A DNA stretch of 64,000 nucleotides from contig JAKSXM010000272.1 in the NCBI GenBank assembly GCA_022575985.1, forward strand, positions 27,111,501 through 27,175,500. Reading direction: 5' to 3'. Within the stretch, counting starts at the first letter, position 1. Each line of letters begins with the position of its first letter. This document shows positions 57,101-64,000 of this stretch, one piece after another. This stretch comes from Anagrus nilaparvatae. Taxonomy: Eukaryota > Arthropoda > Insecta > Hymenoptera > Mymaridae. The position numbers and the translations under genes are program-made. The notes under the pieces are model-generated. The model had not been told where the DNA came from. It did no database searches and saw only the letters and a program-made list of their open reading frames with translations.

Positions 57101-58026
57101 ACACTAATTTTTCCAAAGACATTCTAATTATTCGTATAGTACTTAAACCCATTACTTAAATACTTTCGTACTTTTGAGTAAAAACAAGTAAAACCTTAAA
57201 AAACATGCCCCACATAAATATGACACAAGAAAAAAATAAAGTTTTACATAGTATAAATAATAAAATTTGAGATAAAAAAAAATGTCAAATAATAAAACTA
57301 TCAGAAAATATTTAACATATGCACGTAATGTAGGTAATACATTATTTATTATAATATTTCAAAAAAGTCTAACATGTGCATACGATAAATTAAATATAAA
57401 AAAAAAGCCATAAATATTTCAATCAAAAAATTACAATTTTTTTCTTATTTTCTATTTTACTAAAGGAAATACGAGAACCTTTTTTTTTTTTATACGTAAC
57501 CTAATTAATAACGGTATTGTATTATATACGCTTTTTTTTATTTATCATATTATGTCGACCGTACGAAACTTATATATAAAAGTTAAAATTAATTGTTCTA
57601 CAACCGTATACAATAATAATAATAATAAAAAGTATAATATAAAAAAAGAAGCTTATTACTCTTAAGGAACGAGAATTTAATTACACGATTTATTATTTTT
57701 TATACAATTTAAAAAAAAAGTACTTTATATTAAATCTAGCACCTTGTTTTATAAGTGATATTATGATTATATGATCATTAAATATAAATAAAATAAAAAA
57801 TTTTTCTTACCTACCTATTAAATATTTCTTTAAGTTCTTGTTCAGAAACAAATTGACCTAAATTAGCGACGAATAATGTTGAACAAGGTGCATTACTAAC
57901 AGCAATATTTGGTTGTGATGATGAAGAACCAACTGGCGATGCTAATGCTGGTGATGATAAGAAATGTGGTAACGAAGCATGTATTGATGTCAACGCCGTT
58001 GGATGTTGTAAAGACATTTGAGCTTG
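51164..58026 (-). CDS. RRM RNA-binding protein (MEC-8/RBPMS-like), last two coding exons
   Basis: Two exons are visible: 58026-57815 and 51374-51164, joined in frame across a 6.4-kb intron. The first starts in phase 0 after a TTTTTTAG acceptor and reads through a Ser/Ala/Pro linker into CSTLFVANLGQFVSEQELKE (RNP2 LFVANL). The second continues FPGFCRLRTYTKGGSPVAFV (RNP1-like) and ends IRIEYAKSKMAEVGLTNLWM plus two residues. Together they make one complete RRM at the C-terminus. The sequence resembles the second RRM of C. elegans MEC-8, a relative of RBPMS/Hermes, splicing and mRNA-localisation factors. An N-terminal RRM would be expected in exons beyond 64,000. The exact orthologue is not settled, so I give no symbol. 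I see no further exon between 58,027 and 64,000. Confidence 0.8.
55159..56652. mobile_element. Foldback element with 7-bp TSD, split by a TA-flanked transposon
   Basis: The 7-bp direct duplication AAAATAC (55159-55165 and 56646-56652) brackets an element beginning GGGAACATG and ending CATGTTCCC. Removing the inserted 1.2-kb element (55177-56383) leaves a foldback of about 270 bp. Its arms share CCACCGGTGG, GGCGCCATT, ACTACCG and GTTTCAGTAAAATATTACAT around a central TATATATTATA loop. No coding capacity. A 7-8-bp duplication would suit hAT-type mobilisation, but the ends are not diagnostic. Confidence 0.75.
55177..56383. mobile_element. 1.2-kb TA-flanked non-autonomous DNA transposon
   Basis: The 24-bp terminal inverted repeats are perfect: GGGGAAGAGCGGGTCTTGTG at the left start and its complement at the right end, each continued by GCGC. 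They are flanked by TA on both sides (55175-55176 and 56384-56385). Both ends also carry internal copies of a TGGCGCA/TGCGCCA motif (55382-55430, 55980-56020, 56342-56348). TA duplication fits the Tc1/mariner/IS630 group. No transposase frame is present. Confidence 0.78.
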
Positions 58027-58291
58027 CTAAAAAATAACAAAAAAAAAAAAATAATAACATTAATTTAAAAATTATTAAATGAAAAAAAACAGTATAAATA
58101 CTGTTATCGTACCAAATATTAAAAAAATTTTAGTATGAATTTATTATAAATATTAAATACGATCTTTTTGGAACAAGATATTTCTTTAATGTTATTACAT
58201 CAGAGTCTCGGAGGTTTGTGCCTCCCTTATCAAGTTCTGAAAATACAATGCATACAATTTATACAACTTTTTACATAGAAAAAGATTTTTT

Positions 58292-59345
58292 ACCCTAGGA
58301 TAATTTTTCTGGTCAAAGCCACAGGTAAATTGAAGATAAATGAAATGACATAAAAACTTTTTTATTTAGTCAAAAATTACCCTAGTAACATTGCCCTAGT
58401 AAAATATTTTTCCAAGATAATTTTTCTGGTCAAAGCTATAAGTAAATTGACGATAGATAAACTGACATGAAAACTTTTGTATTTTGTCAAAAATTACCCT
58501 AGTTACATTGCCCTAGTAAAATATTTTTCCAGGATAATTTTTCTGGTCAAAGCTACAGGTAAATTGACGATAAATAAACTGACATGAAAACTTTTTATTT
58601 TGTCAAGGACTACCCTAGTAACATTGTCCTAGTAAAATATTTTTCCAGGATAATATTTCTGGTCAAAGCTACAGGTAAATTGAAAATAAATGAAATGACA
58701 CGAAAACTTTTGTATTTTGTCAAGGAGTACCCTAGTAACATTGTCCTAGTAAAATATTTTTCCAGGATAATTTTTCTGGTCAAAGCTACAGGTAAATTGA
58801 AAATAAATGAAATGACACGAAAACTTTTGTATTTTGTCAAGGAGTACCCTAGTAACATTGCCCTAGTAAAATATTTTTCCAGAATAATTTTTCTGGTCAA
58901 AGCTACAGGTAAATTGACGATAAATGAACTGATATGAAAACTTTTGTATTTTGTGAAAAATTACCCTAGTAAAATATTTTTCAAGGAGAATTATTCTGGT
59001 CAAAGCCACAGGTAAATTGAAGATAAATGAAATGACATAAAAACTTTTTTATTTAGTCAAAAATTACCCTAGTAACATTGTCCTAGTAAAATATTTTTCC
59101 AGGATAATTTTTCTGGTCAAAGCTACAAGTAAATTGACGATAAATAAACTGACATGAAAACTTTTTTATTTTGTCAAGGAGTACCCTAGTAACATTGCCA
59201 TAGTAAAATATTTTTCCAGGATAATTTTTCTGGTCAAAGCTACAGGTAAATTGTCGATAGATAAACTGATATGAAAACTTTTGTATTTTGTGAAAAATTA
59301 CCCTAGTAACATTGTCCTAGTAAAATATTTTTCCAGGATAATCTA
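58292..59345. repeat. 117-bp tandem array, about nine copies
   Basis: The anchor GGTCAAAG occurs at 58311, 58428, 58545, 58661, 58778, 58895, 58998, 59115 and 59232, giving spacings of 117, 117, 116, 117, 117, 103, 117 and 117. The short spacing is one unit missing about 14 bp (the AACATTG(C/T)CCTAGT part). Each unit carries two CCTAGTAA boxes. Period 117 is a multiple of three, so frames stay open on both strands across several units; these are not genes. The array lies 5' (minus sense) of the visible RRM exons. Confidence 0.92.
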
Positions 59346-62300
59346 CTTAAAATAAAAATATAAATCTAATCCATATTAATAGCTTTTATTTCTTCAATAA
59401 TTTCAAAAAAATTTTCTTAAAAATTTACAATTTTTTGCATTTTTCCATTTTTTTAATTGAATTTTCTCAGAAATTATTGATTTTTATGGAATATAATATT
59501 TTACCTTTTTTGTTTAAAATAAAAAAATTCCCATAATCCATGTATTTTGTAAAATATAAATTTATTCCTTCAATTAGGTTAAGGGGGAGAGAGGATTCCC
59601 CCATCACTAAGGGGGTGGCAGATTTTTTTTATGGGAAACTAAAGTTAGGAAGATCATAAAACGAATTTTTCACTTTATTTGCAAATTCATTTTACGTCTA
59701 TTTACTTGAAGGTCGATTTAATTTATTGACTGTATTATACTATAATTAAAAATCAAATTTCTGGGTATACATTTTTGTCTTTATATTATATTAAATGTAG
59801 GTCAAAATAATTTAATATCGACTTTAGTTTTATTGAATTGAGGAGATATAACATTTTTTTATTTTTTATTTTTTACCTGCTATCTTTTTCAGTAGATGAT
59901 TAATAGAAATAAATTAATTTAATATCTTCACATTTACATCTAAATCTTTATTTCATATTTTAGTTTAAAATATTATACTTGTCTGACTCTTGTAAATGTA
60001 TATTAAACTGACACTAATTTCTAAAATATCTTTAAAATTTATACCTCCTAATAAAAGTAAAAGGAATTCATAAAAAGACTCTGAAATTTCATAACCTAAG
60101 ATTAATTTTAAACAGTAATACCAAAAATTTATAAAAACTTTTTTCAAAAATTTTTGAAATTTTGGTAATTAATAGCAATTGTTAACTTACAGGCTCCTGT
60201 TTTTTTGGTGTTAAAAAATAAATTTATAAACTTTAAAAAAACCCAATTACATATTGAGGTAATGCAAAAGTACTGCTAATGTGAGGGAAGTAAATTTTCT
60301 ATTAGAAATTTAAAATTTATTATTTTCTATTAAATTTTCTATTATTTACGATAAATAATCGTTTCTGATATCTTTGCCACGTATCTAACTTTTAAAATTT
60401 TTATTGAAAATTGATTTTCAATAGTTTGTATCTTAATTTTAAGATTATTCAGTCAGGCAGACTTTCAGAATTAAATTTCACATTTTTTAATTGTAATGAA
60501 TCCAAAATTAGACTAGCCCAAAAAAGGATCAAATTTCACCAGTATTTAATTTCGTATAATTTATTTTTAAAAAAGATACCAAGAGCTATAGATAAAAGAT
60601 AATTTGTTTAGTTAACGTTATTTATAATTCAAGATCCAAAAGTTTATTATATTATTAAATACATAGTACCTACATAGAATCATAGTAGAGGTAGTTCTGG
60701 ATCATTAATTTTTCGATTTCTTTTAGATTATAATGCAGCTACTATATTTATAAAATCTAATTTGTAATTTATAAACCTATCGATTAATTTTAGTTTATAA
60801 TATTAAAGCAGTAAAATTTTATTTATAAATATTTATATATATTGGATATTCCATAAAAATTAGGTCAGTTTAAGATTATCCATTTGATACAGTCGTTTGT
60901 AAATTGAAAAGGATAAATTATTAGATTTTTGTATGGGTATGTAATTTAAAAATTTAATTTTTTTTCTCAATTATCTCATAATTTTCATATTCTGAGTTAT
61001 CTGACATTCATTAAGTGAGATTTATTTTTAAGATCTGTTCAATATTTTATATTTCAATTACTTGACTTTAAATAAATATTTTTTTCTTTCTTAATTAAAA
61101 AACAAATTTAGAAAAATTGATTTCTCAAGTCATATTTTTAAATTAACTAATTTATCATAGGATCAATCATGTAATATAAATGTAATGACAAAAATTTACA
61201 TAATTATAAATGTATATTGCAATCTACTGAGTTATGTAAGAGAAAGTTGAATTTTGAAAAAAATTATTTCAAGTACAAAAAATTAATAAATAAAAAAAAA
61301 TTTATTCAATTTATTTATTTTTTTATTATATAACATAATAAAAATGTAGAATTATGGGAATATATATTAGACGGTGCCTTATTTTTAAAATTTGCTTATT
61401 TTTTATTGAAGATTCAGAAGAAAAAGCGTCAATATTTGAAAGAAAAATTAGTGTTTAATGGTTGTAGGATCCGAAAATGACAAATATATAGCTTCAAGAT
61501 TACTGAACTATTAAAAAATTCAAAAAATACGCAATAAATTTCAAAAAACTTCCAGTCTAATATATCGTTATACATTCATTATTTAATGATTAAAATTCAA
61601 AATACAAATACATGTATATGTAATTAGAATTTATAGTGCAAGTTCTTGTCATACTGAATTGAAAGTGATCGAATATCCCTGAGGGAAAAATACAATATAA
61701 TATAGAATATTTAATGACATACGAAAAAAATTTATAATATACACTTTTCCATCATACTTACAATAAACGCGTAATATTATTTAAATAATTTATTATTTAT
61801 GCAAGAGTTTGAAATTTAATCTATTTAATAAAATATTATGTATAGTTTTTATTAGTATGTGTGAGTATATGTATCTTATATAAGATTTAAGAAGGTTTAA
61901 TTGTATATGAAAATTTCTCTCGCAAGTGAAATGACTTTGTAATAGTATAAATAGTTGAGATGCATTGGATTTTTTATACGAATTTAAATATGTAAAATAT
62001 GTTATATATACGTTTAAAATAAAAATAATATTAGAAAAGTATGAAAAGTATTAATATGGAAAAAAGATTAAGATTTTGTTCTGAGAATCAATAACTAGTA
62101 TTATTTCTTTTTCTTCTTCTTATTTTACTGGCTCTGACTCGCGTCGATTCGCCATAACCTGGTTTAATCCAAGAGAGGAAGTAAATTTTTTTGTAAAATG
62201 AAGCAGTAATTATACGCAAGTCAGATCAACTTGAAACCTTTTGCAATTTGTCAAGAAAAGTGTCAAGTTCAGAAGTAAACAACTTTGGTTGGTTGCAATT

Positions 62301-64000
62301 AGTCCGAAATGTTGCAAAAATTGGCCAAACTGTTTTTTTTGGCCAAAAATAAATAAATATTTAATATCTCGGGAAATATTAAATGAATTTTGTTGAAAAT
62401 AGGTACTAGGGGGGTTTTTGGGTCGCTGATTACGATTTTAATGTCAGAAATTTCTCAATCACCCTGTAAACAGTAAAAACTACCCTTTTTTAGGGGTTGT
62501 TTTTAAAAATTTTGGGGTTTTTGCTAAAATTATCAAATGAATGGCATTTTTTTAGAAAAATTAATTGAAGATATTTATTTATTTTATTATGGACTGAAAT
62601 TGAGATATAAGGTTTAATAATAGGGGGGTTAAAACTACCCCCAGAGTAAGAAAAAGTACAAAAAATATGACCTCCTTTTTTTTTGTATTTGGATCAATTT
62701 TTTGAAAATATTTTATCGTATATTTACTATTATGAAATTAATTACACCCCTCCCCCGGGGGGTGGTTAAAACTACCCCTAAATTTATAAAAAAAAAAAAA
62801 AATTAAATTTATTTGTTATTAAATTTTTTTTGCCTCTTTTCGTTTTACAGCAGAAAAAGTAACAAGATTTGCAACCCTGGGTGTAAAAAGTACCCTACAA
62901 TGTACAAAAAATTGGCCCGATATTGAGATATAAGGTTTAATAATAGGGGGGTTAAAAACTACTCCCAGAATTAGAAAAAATACAAAAAACAAAATGAATG
63001 TAAAAAAGAGCTACTTAATAAAAAACTTAACTGTGTTATTATTCCAAATCTAATTTTTCGTAAATTTCCTCTGCATGTAAGCTTCGATTTTTTCCCAAAA
63101 ACGTACGTCTTTCTCGCTATAAATTAACATTTTTTCATCAAATTTTTAAATAAATTTTGACCGCCCTTCTTAATTTTAAGTTCTGAAGTACCTCCTCCCT
63201 ATTAACATGTTCCATGTTTACTTTTTAATGTCCTTTTTTAGCAATTTTTTTGTAATTTGATTCAAATCACCCTCCCCCCCCCCTCAAAATTTTCGAGATC
63301 CGCCACTGAATGCACAGTGGTTTTTTTAAAGCCCGACTCAAAATATCCATTAAAAAAGCGCTCATAGCAAAGAAAATTGTCTTAAGGCACACAAAAAAAT
63401 AGTTTTTAGCTCTTAAATTCTTTATTATTCTTTACCCCTTCATTGAAATTATTCTAAGTTTGGAATGAAAAATTATTTAAAGTTCCTAAATCAAAATTAT
63501 TCAAAGTCCGTAAATGAAAATAATTTTTACTTCTAAATTTGAACTCAAATTTCACCCCCACAGTTCAACCCCCCCCCCCCCCCCAATAACGTGCCTAAAA
63601 AACCCCCTGCCTATAAACATTTGACGTGTAAAAATTTTCCGTCTAATTAAATATTTATACGAAAAAAACACAAACCTTTGACTTTCGTACCTTATTTATT
63701 ACTTACTTCAGGTTTAACGGCTAATTTACAGCTGAAAAAAGTCTGAATTTGAAATTTTATAGCAGCATTTTATTCGGTTATCATGTAAACATAAGGTACT
63801 GTACGAAAATTTTTCATAAAACTTAGAAATCGAGTGACCTAATGGATTAAGTATAAAAATTGTTTGGAATTGCTGAAAAAAAAAGGAATTTTGGCCATAA
63901 CTTTTTTTTGGCTAATGATAACGAGATGTACAATGAACCATTTCAAAGCTAAGGTTAACGCCGAAATTTCATGTCATATGCAAAATTTTAATTGGATTGG
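59346..64000. other. Non-coding flank with repeat debris
   Basis: About 4.65 kb, AT-rich to 62,100, then with several repeat fragments. There is a direct repeat of ~70 bp (62600-62670 and 62923-62993, GAGATATAAGGTTTAATAAT followed by a G-run and TTAAAACTACCCC-type text), C/G homopolymers, and back-to-back CACTG/CAGTG ends near 63,303-63,320. No exon of the RRM gene or other gene is recognised. It is probably intronic or upstream for that gene. Confidence 0.4.
63569..63584 (+). repeat. C16 homopolymer
   Basis: Sixteen consecutive C in very AT-rich surroundings. It counterparts the G15 run at 49651-49665 and the shorter runs at about 56,686 and 63,274. These probably mark ends or subterminal parts of transposable elements. 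Confidence 0.9.

Larger units (their letters stand above)
51375..57814 (-). other. 6.4-kb intron of the RRM gene
   Basis: The donor is GTAGGTAAG at 57814 (the nearby second GT would add a stop codon) and the acceptor is AAAACACAG ending at 51375. The intron splits the RRM between RNP2 and RNP1. It is mostly AT-rich, with the nested transposon pair at 55159-56652, a T-run of about 26 near 51,465-51,490 and worn repeats. A CACGTG occurs at 51996-52001 and another at 56848-56853. Confidence 0.65.

Noticed and set aside
58584..58937. 117-codon ORF and its minus-strand 96-codon partner
   Set aside because: Both arise from a 117-bp tandem repeat whose period is divisible by three; there is no start context, splice context or family match.
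58292..59345. CRISPR-like array
   Set aside because: The whole 117-bp unit is repeated with no unique spacers, and the genome is eukaryotic.
1..64000. tRNA or rRNA genes
   Set aside because: I saw no A/B-box pair with cloverleaf potential and no rRNA-like conserved block on either strand by eye; a covariance-model scan was not possible.

Overview
This is an animal nuclear window, very AT-rich, with spliced genes, GT-AG introns (many of 60-350 bp) and AT-rich UTRs. Gene content and an interstitial (TTAGG)4 tract, the common arthropod telomere repeat, point to an insect. Very low GC, retained MSH5 and a TPR-less SGT1 would suit a small-genome insect such as a parasitoid wasp, but I cannot fix the species. 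There is no sign of a prokaryote, virus or organelle.

Region 1 (1-29,160) is a compact housekeeping block. In order it holds the 3' part of a PHLDB/LL5-type PH-domain gene (+), ATG13 (-), the DEAD-box splicing helicase DDX46/Prp5 (+), the co-chaperone SGT1 (+), the mitochondrial channel protein CCDC51/MITOK (-), prefoldin 6 (+), TMEM242 (+), the ribosome-biogenesis protein WDR75/Utp17 (+), DNA polymerase delta subunit 2 (-) and the meiotic MutS homologue MSH5 (-). I built the exon models by hand, and every one closes in frame. ATG13/DDX46 and CCDC51/PFDN6 are head-to-head pairs sharing short promoters. SGT1/CCDC51 and WDR75/POLD2 are tail-to-tail with under 400 bp between stops. The E-box core CACGTG recurs near gene starts far more often than composition predicts.

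Region 2 (29,160-41,200) is a transposon nest. It has a 440-bp foldback element (30,347-30,786). A 7.8-kb composite (31,034-38,831) is bounded by ~300-bp inverted repeats. Inside it I resolve three Helentron/HINE-like units (subterminal GGTTCCTC/GAGGAACC, a microsatellite, ~150-bp monomers and a 3' hairpin), one nested in another; a 2.1-kb piggyBac-type element flanked by TTAA; and a palindrome carrying four TTAGG telomere repeats. A 5'-truncated LINE with poly(A) tail and target-site duplication follows (39,903-40,595).

Region 3 (41,200-51,160) is extremely AT-rich and mostly featureless, with a few CpG-rich islands and a foldback carrying a G15 tract. It may be 3' UTR or downstream sequence of the next gene.

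Region 4 (51,164-64,000) holds the last two coding exons (-) of an RRM protein resembling the second RRM of nematode MEC-8. They are separated by a 6.4-kb intron that contains a two-level nested transposon insertion with clean TA and 7-bp duplications. Further 5' on that strand lie a 117-bp tandem array and repeat debris; the upstream exons are probably outside the window.
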